NCBI RefSeq assembly: GCF_044594925.1
Contig: NZ_CP138991.1
Location: forward strand, 868,001 to 932,000
Direction of reading: 5' to 3'
DNA from: Maribacter sp044594925
Lineage (GTDB): Bacteria; Bacteroidota; Bacteroidia; Flavobacteriales; Flavobacteriaceae
Length of the DNA: 64,000 nucleotides
Part shown: piece after piece, positions 52,584-61,886 of the stretch
Layout of the letters: each line of letters begins with the position of its first letter
Position numbering within the stretch: the first letter of the stretch is position 1
Translations under genes and position numbers: made by a program
The notes under the pieces: generated by a model
What the model saw: only the letters and a program-made list of their open reading frames with translations
Database searches by the model: none
What the model was told of the DNA's origin: nothing

Positions 52584-52916
52584 ATGAACATGAACGATTT
52601 AAAAACTTCTAAAGCTGCGGTTTCCACGGTGACCCACAATAAGAACGAATTTGACGCCAAGACGCAGAATATATATGAAGCTATATCCATTACGGCAAAG
52701 AGAGCTATTCAAATTAATTCTGAAATCAAAAAAGAGCTCTTAGAGAAATTGGAAGAATTTGCAACCTACAGCGATAGTCTGGAGGAGGTCTTTGAAAATA
52801 AAGAGCAAATTGAAGTTTCTAAGTTCTACGAGAAGTTACCAAAGCCACATGCATTAGCAGTAGAAGAGTGGTTAATGGATAAAATATATCACAGAAATAC
52901 AGAGAAAGACGCATAG
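52584..52916 (+). CDS. rpoZ: RNA polymerase omega subunit (Bacteroidota type)
   Basis: A 110-residue protein. KTQNIYEAISITAKRAIQIN is the omega-subunit-like helix that binds the beta-prime tail, and KELLEKLEEFATYSDSLEEV follows. It differs from E. coli omega but matches the form found between bamD and coaBC in Bacteroidota. Omega stabilises the polymerase. The start could be ATG at 52584 or the ATG two codons later. It stops four bases before coaBC. Confidence 0.82.
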   Translation: MNMNDLKTSKAAVSTVTHNKNEFDAKTQNIYEAISITAKRAIQINSEIKKELLEKLEEFATYSDSLEEVFENKEQIEVSKFYEKLPKPHALAVEEWLMDKIYHRNTEKDA

Positions 52917-52920
52917 GTAG

Positions 52921-54129
52921 ATGTTAAACGGCAAAAATATCCTTTTAGGCATTACCGGAGGAATTGCTGCTTATAAAACGACATTCCTAGTACGTCTCTT
53001 CATAAAAGCTGGCGCTAACGTTAAGGTTATACTTACCGATAGTGCCAGCTCTTTTGTTTCCCCACTTACGCTGGCCACCTTATCTAAAAACCCTGTAGTT
53101 ACCGACTTTGTAAAATCTGAAGCAAATTCAGTGGACTGGAACAACCATGTAGAGCTGGGACTTTGGGCAGATTTAATGTTGGTTGCACCTGCAACTGCCA
53201 ATACCATGTCTAAAATGGCATCCGGTGGTTGTGATAATTTGCTTTTGGCGAGTTACCTATCGGCAAAATGTCCTGTATTCTTTGCGCCGGCAATGGACTT
53301 GGACATGTACAAACACCCTAGTACGGTTGCGACCTTGGACAAACTACAATCTTTTGGAAACCTTATGATTCCTGCCACCTCTGGAGAATTGGCCAGTGGC
53401 CTGCACGGGGAGGGAAGAATGGCCGAACCGGAAACGATACTTCAATTCATTACCAATCAACTATCTAGTGGATTGCCCTTGCATGGTAAGAAGGTTCTTA
53501 TTACTGCCGGACCCACCTATGAAGCAATAGATCCTGTGCGTTTTATTGGGAATCACTCCTCTGGTTTAATGGGTTTTGAACTGGCACGAGCAGCTGCCGC
53601 TCTAGGCGCAGAAGTAAATTTGGTTATGGGACCTTCGCATTTTAATGCGAATGACGACGATGCTATTTCTTTAATTAAGGTTGTTAGTGCAGATGAAATG
53701 TATACCAGCGCCCATGAGCACTATGCTGATTCCGATATTGTTATCTGTGCAGCAGCGGTTGCGGATTATAGGCCCAAGATACGGGCAGAACAAAAAATTA
53801 AGAAATCCGATAAGGACCTAAGCATCGATTTAGTTAAAAACAAGGATATTCTTCTATCACTCGGTAAAGCCAAGAAAGGCCAATATTTGGTAGGCTTTGC
53901 CTTAGAAACGGAGAACGAAATCGACAATGCGAAAGGTAAACTTAGACGCAAGAATTTAGATGCTATTGTCTTAAATTCCCTTAACGATAAGGGAGCTGGT
54001 TTTGGCGGAACCACCAATAAAATTAGCTTCATAGATACCAATTTAGAAATACAAACGTTTGAACTTAAAACCAAGGCAGCTGTAGCTAAGGATATTCTGA
54101 ACGAAATTATTAAAAGACGCTATGCGTAA
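52921..54129 (+). CDS. coaBC: Bifunctional phosphopantothenoylcysteine decarboxylase/phosphopantothenate-cysteine ligase
   Basis: A 402-residue CoaBC. The N-terminal flavoprotein decarboxylase has GITGGIAAYKT, the catalytic His76 in NNHVELG, and PATANTMSKMASGG. The usual Asn of the PxMNxxMW motif is Asp126 (APAMDLDMY), and the cysteine normally found in the flexible flap is Ser159 (LASGLHGEGRM). The C-terminal ligase has ITAGPTYEAIDPVRFIGNHS, the CTP-binding region, and RPKIRAEQKIKK. The enzyme makes 4'-phosphopantetheine for coenzyme A. Transcribed with bamD and rpoZ, it overlaps the DUF4835 gene by eight bases. Confidence 0.94.
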   Translation: MLNGKNILLGITGGIAAYKTTFLVRLFIKAGANVKVILTDSASSFVSPLTLATLSKNPVVTDFVKSEANSVDWNNHVELGLWADLMLVAPATANTMSKMASGGCDNLLLASYLSAKCPVFFAPAMDLDMYKHPSTVATLDKLQSFGNLMIPATSGELASGLHGEGRMAEPETILQFITNQLSSGLPLHGKKVLITAGPTYEAIDPVRFIGNHSSGLMGFELARAAAALGAEVNLVMGPSHFNANDDDAISLIKVVSADEMYTSAHEHYADSDIVICAAAVADYRPKIRAEQKIKKSDKDLSIDLVKNKDILLSLGKAKKGQYLVGFALETENEIDNAKGKLRRKNLDAIVLNSLNDKGAGFGGTTNKISFIDTNLEIQTFELKTKAAVAKDILNEIIKRRYA

Positions 54130-55009
54130 ACTGGTATTCTTTATTTCTCTTTTCTTGATTAGTTTTTGCATGAAACCACAGGAATTAAACTGTACGATTA
54201 TCGTAAACTCTGACCAGGTATCCCAGACCAATCAGCAAATTTTTAAAACACTAGAACGTTCCCTGAACGACTTCGTGAACAAGAATAAATGGACAAACCG
54301 GGTATACAAGGAAAATGAACGTGTAAATGCCCAATTGTTCATTACCATAACCGATTATGAATCCGACCGTTTTAAGGGTAATATCCAGATTCAATCCTCA
54401 AGGCCGGTCTACAATACCTCATACGAAAGTCCTATTTTTAATTATAAGGACAATCAATTCAATTTCCAGTATATAGAATTTCAACCTTTGGTATTCAACG
54501 AGAATGTATTTGAATCTAACCTTGTTGGTGTGGTTTCCTATTACATATACATTATGCTAGGTCTAGATGCGGACACCTTTAGTTTAGAAGGTGGCACGGA
54601 TTTATTCAGAAAAGCGCAGAGTATCGTAACCCAGGCACAAGGAAAAGGTTTTAAAGATTGGGGACAATCTAGTGATCGTAGTAGATTTGAGTTAGTAGAT
54701 AATTTACTTTCTAATACCTTCCGTGAGTATAGAGTGGCCATGTACAACTACCACAGAAAAGGGATGGACATTATGGGAGATAATAATAGTACTGGAAAAC
54801 AAGTGGTTGCCGGTACAATGAAATTGTTCGAGACCATGATTAAGAGACGTCCAAACGCGTTTTTGATACAAACCTTCTTTGATGCAAAGTCAGAAGAAAT
54901 ACAGAATATATTCTCTGATGGACCTAAAGTAGATATCGTAAAACTCAAAGAAACACTCAATAAAATTGCTCCTTTATATTCCAGTACTTGGAACGATATA
55001 AAGTATTGA
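54122..55009 (+). CDS. DUF4835 family secreted protein
   Basis: A 295-residue protein with a signal peptide (LVFFISLFLISFC, then MKPQELN). DUF4835 features: LNCTIIVNSDQVSQTN, QQIFKTLERSLNDFVNKNKW, a strand-rich middle with SSRPVYNTSYESPIFN, and IYIMLGLDADTFSLEGGT followed by GKGFKDWGQSSDRSRFELVD. Probably an outer-membrane-associated periplasmic protein; function unknown. It is the last gene of the bamD-rpoZ-coaBC unit, a conserved neighbourhood that hints at an envelope role. Confidence 0.85.
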   Translation: MRKLVFFISLFLISFCMKPQELNCTIIVNSDQVSQTNQQIFKTLERSLNDFVNKNKWTNRVYKENERVNAQLFITITDYESDRFKGNIQIQSSRPVYNTSYESPIFNYKDNQFNFQYIEFQPLVFNENVFESNLVGVVSYYIYIMLGLDADTFSLEGGTDLFRKAQSIVTQAQGKGFKDWGQSSDRSRFELVDNLLSNTFREYRVAMYNYHRKGMDIMGDNNSTGKQVVAGTMKLFETMIKRRPNAFLIQTFFDAKSEEIQNIFSDGPKVDIVKLKETLNKIAPLYSSTWNDIKY

Positions 55010-55035
55010 CCCTTTTTTCAAATCATAATATAGAC

Positions 55036-55043
55036 TACCTTTG
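55036..55043 (+). promoter_or_regulatory. -7 promoter element of recN
   Basis: TACCTTTG fits TAnnTTTG, 20 bases before the TTG start of recN. Confidence 0.6.
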
Positions 55044-55063
55044 CTGTACTAAAAGCAAAAGCA

Positions 55064-56716
55064 TTGTTAGCTCATCTTTCAATTGAAAATTACGCATTAA
55101 TAGATAGCCTTAAAGTTGGTTTCGATAGTGGTTTTACGGTAATTACCGGGGAAACCGGAGCGGGTAAATCAATTCTTTTAGGTGGTCTTTCCTTGGTGTT
55201 AGGGAATCGTGCGGATTTGTCATCGCTTCGTAACAAGGAAAAGAAGTGCATTATTGAAGCAGATTTTACCATTGGTGATTATAATTTAAAATCTTTCTTT
55301 TCAAAGGCCGATTTGGATTATGAGGATGTCACGGTCATAAGACGTGAAATTTTACCAAGCGGAAAGTCCAGAGCTTTCATCAACGATACACCGGTTACTT
55401 TGGATGTCTTATCTAAATTAGGTGCTAGGTTAATAGATGTGCACTCGCAGCATCAAACTTTAGAACTTACAGAAAACGACTTTCAGTTTAAACTCATAGA
55501 TGCTTTCGCAAATAACTCCAAACACTTAATTGCGTACAAAGAGCAGCTACAACGATTTAGAAGTGCAGAAAAAGAATTACAGGATTTAGTCACATTTCAA
55601 AGTAACGCAACAAAGGAGCAAGATTATAATTCCTTTTTATTAACTGAGTTAGAGGCAGCACCTCTAAAGGAAGGGATTATAGCCGAGTTAGAAGCGCAGT
55701 ATGAACAACTGAACAATGTTGAGCTTATTATGGAGGAATTGTCCAAAGGAGCGCAATTGTTCAACGATGAACAGGTTGGCGTTCTTTCGCTGATGACGGA
55801 GATGAGAGCGGCATTTTCTAAACTAGCGGGTTTCGGTAATCAATATGAAGAATTACATCAAAGGATACAATCGGCCTTTATAGAGTTAGATGATATAAAT
55901 ACGGAGTTACAGGATTTTCAGGAGGGTATAACGTCTAATCCTGCGCTTTTAGAAGAGGTAAGCGGAAAACTTCAATTACTTTATAACCTTCAAAAGAAGC
56001 ATGGTGCTAGTCAAATAACGGAGCTTATCCAAATAAAAAATGATTTGGCGGACAAGGTATTCGAGACCGCTCATGTGGATGAAAAAATAGCCTTGAAAAC
56101 AAAGGAATTACAGGAATTAACATCAGCATTGGAGGAGCAAGCACTTTTGATACGGGAAAAAAGAAATAGTATTATCCCGAATCTGAAAAAACAATTGGAA
56201 TCTAATCTGGGATCGCTTGGTATGCCCAGTGCCTCCTTTGATATTTCCCTGCAAGCAACGGATAGTTTTAAACCCAATGGTATGGACGAACTTTCGTTCC
56301 TGTTCACAGCAAATAAAGGCAGTAATTATGGCTTGTTAAAAAAGGTAGCTTCAGGTGGTGAACTGTCTAGGATTATGTTGGTGATAAAATCCATATTGGC
56401 TAAATATGAAAAACTGCCTACCATCATGTTCGATGAAATAGATACAGGAGTTTCCGGTGAAATTTCGAACCGTATGGCAGATATAATGAAAGAGATGAGT
56501 GGAGTTATGCAAGTATTTTCAATAACGCATTTGCCCCAGGTGGCCTCAAAAGGTAACCACCATTATAAGGTCTATAAAACAGATACGGCGGAAAGAACGG
56601 AGACGAATATGATGAAACTTTCCGATGAGGAAAGAGTGGTGGAATTAGCACAAATGCTAGGAGGCAAGGAATTGTCCGATTCTGCACTAGCACATGCCAA
56701 ACAATTATTGAATTAA
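55064..56716 (+). CDS. recN: DNA repair protein RecN
   Basis: A 550-residue SMC-like ATPase. The Walker A GETGAGKSILLGGL is near residue 30, a long coiled coil fills the middle, the ABC signature is VASGGELSRIM, and Walker B is PTIMFDEIDTGVSGE near residue 460. RecN acts at double-strand breaks. The start codon is probably TTG at 55064, since LAHLSIENYALI matches the family N-terminus and no ATG is near it. Confidence 0.95.
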   Translation: MLAHLSIENYALIDSLKVGFDSGFTVITGETGAGKSILLGGLSLVLGNRADLSSLRNKEKKCIIEADFTIGDYNLKSFFSKADLDYEDVTVIRREILPSGKSRAFINDTPVTLDVLSKLGARLIDVHSQHQTLELTENDFQFKLIDAFANNSKHLIAYKEQLQRFRSAEKELQDLVTFQSNATKEQDYNSFLLTELEAAPLKEGIIAELEAQYEQLNNVELIMEELSKGAQLFNDEQVGVLSLMTEMRAAFSKLAGFGNQYEELHQRIQSAFIELDDINTELQDFQEGITSNPALLEEVSGKLQLLYNLQKKHGASQITELIQIKNDLADKVFETAHVDEKIALKTKELQELTSALEEQALLIREKRNSIIPNLKKQLESNLGSLGMPSASFDISLQATDSFKPNGMDELSFLFTANKGSNYGLLKKVASGGELSRIMLVIKSILAKYEKLPTIMFDEIDTGVSGEISNRMADIMKEMSGVMQVFSITHLPQVASKGNHHYKVYKTDTAERTETNMMKLSDEERVVELAQMLGGKELSDSALAHAKQLLN

Positions 56717-56754
56717 TAAGATTGACATAAAAATTACGATTAACATATTTTAAA

Positions 56755-56762
56755 TATCTTTG
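56755..56762 (+). promoter_or_regulatory. -7 promoter element of fabI
   Basis: TATCTTTG fits TAnnTTTG, 33 bases before the fabI ATG. Confidence 0.6.
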
Positions 56763-56795
56763 ATTTATAAATCTTAAACACTAGAACCAACGAAC

Positions 56796-57602
56796 ATGGC
56801 TTACAACTTATTAAAAGGTAAAAGGGGAATTATATTTGGCGCATTGGATGAGAATTCAATCGCTTGGAAAACTGCGCAAAGTATTCATGATGAAGGAGGT
56901 ACTTTTGTGTTGACAAATGCTCCTATTGCAATGAGAATGGGCCAGATTAGGGATTTAGCCGAAAAAACCGGTTCTGAGATTATTCCAGCTGATGCTACAA
57001 ATGCTGAAGATTTAGAAAACCTAGTTACCAAGTCCATGGAAATTTTAGGTGGAAAATTGGATTTTGTTCTTCATTCTATAGGCATGTCCGTAAACGTAAG
57101 AAAAGGACGTGCATACACGGACGAAAACTACGATTTTACTGCAAAAGGGTGGGATGTATCCGCGTTGTCTTTTCACAAGGTAATGCAATCTCTATATAAG
57201 CATGATGCCATGAACGAATGGGGAAGTATTGTTGCATTGACCTATATGGCGGCACAACGTACTTTTCCAGATTATAACGACATGGCAGATAATAAGGCAT
57301 ATTTAGAATCCGTAGCCCGTAGTTTTGGATACTTCTTTGGAAAAGAGAAAAAAGTAAGGGTGAATACAATTTCCCAATCGCCAACAGCAACAACCGCAGG
57401 ACAAGGCATAAAGGGCTTTGATGGTTTTATTAATTACGCTGAAAAAATGTCCCCGTTAGGTAACGCTACAGCTCAAGATTGTGCGGATTATACGATGACA
57501 CTCTTTTCTGACCTTACGAGAAAGGTAACGATGCAAAACCTATTTCATGATGGCGGTTTTTCTAATACTGGCGTTAGTCAAGAGGTGATTGACAAGTTTT
57601 AA
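56796..57602 (+). CDS. fabI: Enoyl-[acyl-carrier-protein] reductase (NADH), FabI type
   Basis: A 268-residue short-chain dehydrogenase. The NAD site is GKRGIIFGALDENSIAWKTA, with SIG in VLHSIGMS. The active-site pattern Y-x6-K is in PDYNDMADNKAYLES, and VNTISQSPTATTAGQGIKGF is the substrate loop region. It does the last reduction of fatty acid elongation. Transcribed alone with its own promoter. Confidence 0.95.
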   Translation: MAYNLLKGKRGIIFGALDENSIAWKTAQSIHDEGGTFVLTNAPIAMRMGQIRDLAEKTGSEIIPADATNAEDLENLVTKSMEILGGKLDFVLHSIGMSVNVRKGRAYTDENYDFTAKGWDVSALSFHKVMQSLYKHDAMNEWGSIVALTYMAAQRTFPDYNDMADNKAYLESVARSFGYFFGKEKKVRVNTISQSPTATTAGQGIKGFDGFINYAEKMSPLGNATAQDCADYTMTLFSDLTRKVTMQNLFHDGGFSNTGVSQEVIDKF

Positions 57603-57668
57603 ATTCATATTATTTTCATTGAATCTGGTCTAATATAGATTGGCTTTTGCGTTTAAAGTATACTAAAA

Positions 57669-58676
57669 ATGGAGCTGTCCTTTTCTTTTATTGTTCCAGT
57701 TTATAATAGGCCCAACGAAATTCAAGAACTTTTAGAAAGTCTCTTGCAACAAACTTATGACAGAGATTTCGAGATAGTTATCGTTGAGGATGGTTCTACG
57801 CAGTCTTCGGAGTCCGTTGTAAAATCGTTCCAGGATAAACTTAATATTGCGTATTATCAAAAACTAAATTCAGGTCCTGGTGATTCTAGAAATTACGGAA
57901 TGCGTTTGGCCAAGGGCAATTACTATATTGTATTAGATTCGGATTGTATTCTACCACCACAGTATTTAGTTTCCGCGGAAAAAAGCCTCTTAGGAGCCTT
58001 TGTACATTGCTATGGTGGTCCCGATGCTGCTCATGAATCGTTTACCGATGTTCAAAAGGCAATTAATTACGCTATGACCTCTTTTTTAACAACAGGAGGT
58101 ATTAGGGGAGGAAAAAAGGCTGTTGATAAATTTCAACCCCGGAGTTTTAATATGGGTATATCCAAGGAAGCTTTTGAAAAAGTTGGAGGATATGGTAATA
58201 TTCACCCCGGAGAAGACCCGGATTTAACAATACGTATTTGGAACGAAGGCTACGAGACCAAGCTCATACCGGAGGCCTATGTGTATCATAAAAGGAGAAT
58301 TGACTGGAAGAAGTTCTATATTCAGGTAAATAAATTTGGTATGGTACGGCCTATCCTTAATAAGTGGCATCCGGCGACGGCAAAGTTGACATACTGGTTT
58401 CCGACTCTTTTTTGTGTGGGATTCTTGTTGGCCCTGTTATTAATGGTAATTGGTTTTCCTTTCTTAAGCTATCTTTTTGCGTTTTACTTTGTGCTTTTAT
58501 TTATAGATGCGCTTTTAAAGACTAAAAACATAGCAGTTTCCTTAATGGCATTATTTGCCACGATCGTTCAGTTCGTTGGCTACGGAATCGGTTTTTTGAA
58601 GTCAACGATTTACATTACTTTTAGTAAAAGAAGTGCTGAGGAGATTTTCCCTAAGTTGTTTTTTAAAAATAATTGA
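57669..58676 (+). CDS. Family 2 glycosyltransferase, membrane-associated
   Basis: A 335-residue glycosyltransferase. The GT-A fold starts at FSFIVPVYNRPNEIQELLES, the metal-binding DxD-like motif is YYIVLDSDCILPP, and acceptor-side residues follow in HPGEDPDLTIRIWNEG. The C-terminal about 85 residues have two or three hydrophobic helices (PTLFCVGFLLALLLMVIGFP), so it is membrane-anchored. Donor and acceptor are unknown; lipid or polysaccharide glycan assembly is likely. It overlaps the next gene, a YbbR-type protein, by one base. Confidence 0.88.
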   Translation: MELSFSFIVPVYNRPNEIQELLESLLQQTYDRDFEIVIVEDGSTQSSESVVKSFQDKLNIAYYQKLNSGPGDSRNYGMRLAKGNYYIVLDSDCILPPQYLVSAEKSLLGAFVHCYGGPDAAHESFTDVQKAINYAMTSFLTTGGIRGGKKAVDKFQPRSFNMGISKEAFEKVGGYGNIHPGEDPDLTIRIWNEGYETKLIPEAYVYHKRRIDWKKFYIQVNKFGMVRPILNKWHPATAKLTYWFPTLFCVGFLLALLLMVIGFPFLSYLFAFYFVLLFIDALLKTKNIAVSLMALFATIVQFVGYGIGFLKSTIYITFSKRSAEEIFPKLFFKNN

Positions 58677-59638
58677 TGATTCTAGAGCGAATTAAAACAG
58701 GTGTAAAAAAGCGTAAATTCAGGGTTTTCCTGGTATTTCTGTTTTTTTCGACCTTAGCTTGGCTTATAAATAATCTTTCACAATCCTTTGTCAGTACAAC
58801 AAAGTTTGATCTTAGTTATGTTAATGTACCGGATGCGTTCCTACTTGCAGAAATCCCAAAAAGTCAATTAAATGTAAAGTTAAAGGCGGTCGGTTTCCAG
58901 TTTTTGGGATTTGGAATTAAAAAAAAGACGGTACAACTAGATTTATCCAAAGCCAATAAAAAAGGTGATTCGTACTATATAACTCAAAATGTATATAAGC
59001 GGCAGATTGAAAATCAACTTCCTAAAACGATAACCTTGTTAGAAGTAGATACGGACACAATTTTCCTAGACTTTACAAAAGTGGTTACGAAAGAAGTACC
59101 CGTTATTCCACGGCTTAACTTTAGTCTAGCAAAGAACTATATGTTAGAAGAGGATATAGTAGTACGCCCGGCGACCATAAAAATAAAAGGGCCCAAAAAA
59201 CAAATAGATACCATAGAGAGCGTAAGAACTGCTTATGTAGACCTAGTTGATATAGACAAGGATTTCGCTGTTGAGACGGTGATTATAAAATCTCGTGAAC
59301 TAAACAAAACTACGTTTACACCGAATACTATTGAACTATCCGCAAAGGTTTATCGCTTCTCTGAAAAGGAATTTTCTGTTCCTGTTACCATGGTCAATGT
59401 ACCTAAAGGTACTAAGGTCAGAATGTTTCCAGATGTAGTGACCATTTTATGTCAAGGAAAAATAGAGGCTTTAAAGACGCTAAGTCCAAACGATTTTGCT
59501 GTTACCGCTGATTATTTAAATTTAAAAGGGAGTGATCAAAGTAAGCTACCTATCGCTATTACCGCTGCACCGGAAGACATAAGTAATGCATCACTATCAA
59601 TAGAGGAAATAGAATTTATTTTAAGGGTGGAAGAATGA
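58676..59638 (+). CDS. YbbR domain-containing protein (CdaR-like)
   Basis: A 320-residue protein with one N-terminal membrane segment (FRVFLVFLFFSTLAWLINNL) and a periplasmic part. YbbR domains are the repeated pattern with YVNVPDAFLLAEIPKSQLNV and VRPATIKIKGPKKQIDTIES (first and second repeat). In Firmicutes such proteins regulate the diadenylate cyclase, but here no such gene is in the window. The ATG at 58676 is preferred over an in-frame TTG at 58673; its stop overlaps coaE by four bases. Confidence 0.82.
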   Translation: MILERIKTGVKKRKFRVFLVFLFFSTLAWLINNLSQSFVSTTKFDLSYVNVPDAFLLAEIPKSQLNVKLKAVGFQFLGFGIKKKTVQLDLSKANKKGDSYYITQNVYKRQIENQLPKTITLLEVDTDTIFLDFTKVVTKEVPVIPRLNFSLAKNYMLEEDIVVRPATIKIKGPKKQIDTIESVRTAYVDLVDIDKDFAVETVIIKSRELNKTTFTPNTIELSAKVYRFSEKEFSVPVTMVNVPKGTKVRMFPDVVTILCQGKIEALKTLSPNDFAVTADYLNLKGSDQSKLPIAITAAPEDISNASLSIEEIEFILRVEE

Positions 59639-60216
59639 TTGTTGGATTAACAGGTGGTATAGGCAGCGGAAAATCTACCGTAGCAAAGTTTTTCAAAGCT
59701 TTAGGGGTGCCTGTCTATGATTCTGACGTACAGGCAAAACGTATAATGAAATCCTCTAAGAAAATCAGAAAGAAGATTATAGCTTTATTGGGTGAAGAGG
59801 CTTATGAAGACAAGTCACTAAATAGAGCCTACATAGCAAAATCAGTTTTCGGTAATAAGGAATTATTGGAAGAATTAAGCGGAATAGTACATCCAGCTGT
59901 CAGGAAGCATTTCCTCAAATGGTCTCAGAAACAAGATTATCCATATGTGGTGCAAGAGACAGCCCTTTTATTTGAAAATAAATCAAATCATCTGTATGAT
60001 AAGGTTATTTTAGTAACAGCTCCACAAAAGCTAAGGATAGCACGTGTAATGAGCAGAGATAAGAGTACGCAGGAACAAGTGCTGGCTCGTATTGAAAATC
60101 AATTGGCGGACACGGACAAAATTGAACTTTCAGATTATATCATAGAAAATATAGATTTAAAAGAAACCAAGGATAAAGTGATTAAGCTTAATAAGGCTCT
60201 GCTTGAATATTGCTAG
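59635..60216 (+). CDS. coaE: Dephospho-CoA kinase
   Basis: A 193-residue kinase. Walker A is GLTGGIGSGKSTVAK, and the CoA-binding loop LGVPVYDSDVQAKRIM and the lid region FENKSNHLYDKVILVTA follow. It does the last step of coenzyme A synthesis; coaBC lies 5 kb upstream in another unit. It overlaps the YbbR gene (ATGA), making a GT2-YbbR-coaE operon. Confidence 0.95.
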   Translation: MIVGLTGGIGSGKSTVAKFFKALGVPVYDSDVQAKRIMKSSKKIRKKIIALLGEEAYEDKSLNRAYIAKSVFGNKELLEELSGIVHPAVRKHFLKWSQKQDYPYVVQETALLFENKSNHLYDKVILVTAPQKLRIARVMSRDKSTQEQVLARIENQLADTDKIELSDYIIENIDLKETKDKVIKLNKALLEYC

Positions 60217-60299
60217 GAATCCCACAATTTTAACATTTGTGTTAAGGTTAGGTTAAACCTACTATTGCCCTCCATCGAAATCTTTAATTTTAACATTAA

Positions 60300-61880
60300 A
60301 TGAACAAGAGGTTATTTGTGCTCTTAGTAGTTCTGATGAGCTTATCGCTCATTGGTTTGATATTTGTTCAAAGTCTTTGGATAAAGAAATCGGTAGAAGA
60401 TAAGGAAGACCAGTTTTCCAATATGGTCTCTCAGGCACTTAATAGTGTAACGGATAAGATTTCTAAGCGTGAATATAAAAATTACTCCGATAGATATCTA
60501 CAAGTTAAGGATAGTGTTGGAGAATTGAAGGAGGCACAATTCAAAAATTTCTTTTTTATTGATAGAGATGTTAATTCTAACGAAATACTGCTTTATGAGC
60601 ATGGTATTTTAGAAGAAGATTATGGCATTTCTTCCACGTTCTTTGATAATGCTGATGGTAGTGATACCACAATAATAAAAAATTACACAAGCAAGCGCAC
60701 CACATCTATTTTTAAAGAGGATTATGATATAGATGGTAAAGGGTATAGGCTTACGCCTATACAACGTATTGAGAAAATAGGAGGTCTTTCAAAAATTGAT
60801 AAGGTGGCCATGGAGGAGATGTTTAACACCTTTGCTCAAAGAGTACCTATACATGAACGTGTTTCCAAACAAGAGATAGAATTATTGGTGCAACGCGAAC
60901 TTGAAAATAGAGGAGTTGATATCAATTTTGAATATGGCGTTTTTAGTAACGGATTTCCAACCAAGGTAAAATCTAAGAAATTCAAGTACTCAGAAAAGAA
61001 CATTTATAAATCGGCCATGTTTGCTGATTTCGAGGGAAATTCAAATTTTGATTTGCTGGTATCTTTTCCTAAGAAAAAGCGTTTTTTAGTGCAATCTATT
61101 CTTGGATTAGCTTTGTTATCCTTGTTGTTCACATTGATAATAGTAGTGGCCTATTCAGGTGCTATTTATCAACTTATAAGACAAAAACAGATTTCTGAGA
61201 TAAAAACAGATTTCATCAATAATATGACGCATGAGTTTAAAACGCCTATAGCTACAATTAATCTTGCGGTAGAGGCCATAAGAAATCCAAAAATAATTGC
61301 TGACAAAGAAAAAGTGAAGCGTTATTTACAGATGATTCGGGATGAGAATAAACGAATGCATGCGCAAGTAGAGAATGTACTGAGAATATCCAAGTTAGAA
61401 AAAAATCAACTGGATATCAGTAAGGATAGGGTGGATGCACACGACATAATTGAGGATGCGATTACGCATGTAGAGCTAATAGTGGCAGACAAAGGAGGTT
61501 ATATAAAAACACATTTAGATGCAGAACGTTCAGAAGTTTTGGCGAACGAAATGCATTTTACCAACGTCATCGTTAATATGTTGGACAATGCGGTGAAATA
61601 TTCGGTTGAGCCTCCTAAAATTGACGTGTACACGGAGAAAGTAAAGAATTATATAATAATAAAAGTTAAAGACCAAGGTGCTGGAATGAGCAAGGCGGTC
61701 GTAAAGAGAGTTTTTGAAAAGTTCTATAGAGAACATACAGGAGACATACATAATGTAAAAGGACATGGTTTAGGCCTATCCTACGTAAAAAAAATAATAG
61801 ACGATCATCAAGGTGATGTATATGCGGAGAGTGAAAAAGGCAAAGGCAGCACATTCTTCATTAAGTTACCTCTAATTTAA
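60300..61880 (+). CDS. Membrane sensor histidine kinase
   Basis: A 526-residue kinase. One membrane segment is at residues 5-25 and a second at 263-288, so a periplasmic sensor domain of about 235 residues lies between. The HisKA box INNMTHEFKTPIATINLA has the phosphoacceptor His312. The ATP domain has N box VIVNMLDNAVKYS, G1 VKDQGAGM and G2 GHGLGLSYVKKI. No HAMP domain is clear. It is six bases before the response regulator gene and forms a pair with it. The signal is unknown. Confidence 0.93.
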   Translation: MNKRLFVLLVVLMSLSLIGLIFVQSLWIKKSVEDKEDQFSNMVSQALNSVTDKISKREYKNYSDRYLQVKDSVGELKEAQFKNFFFIDRDVNSNEILLYEHGILEEDYGISSTFFDNADGSDTTIIKNYTSKRTTSIFKEDYDIDGKGYRLTPIQRIEKIGGLSKIDKVAMEEMFNTFAQRVPIHERVSKQEIELLVQRELENRGVDINFEYGVFSNGFPTKVKSKKFKYSEKNIYKSAMFADFEGNSNFDLLVSFPKKKRFLVQSILGLALLSLLFTLIIVVAYSGAIYQLIRQKQISEIKTDFINNMTHEFKTPIATINLAVEAIRNPKIIADKEKVKRYLQMIRDENKRMHAQVENVLRISKLEKNQLDISKDRVDAHDIIEDAITHVELIVADKGGYIKTHLDAERSEVLANEMHFTNVIVNMLDNAVKYSVEPPKIDVYTEKVKNYIIIKVKDQGAGMSKAVVKRVFEKFYREHTGDIHNVKGHGLGLSYVKKIIDDHQGDVYAESEKGKGSTFFIKLPLI

Positions 61881-61886
61881 CAACAA

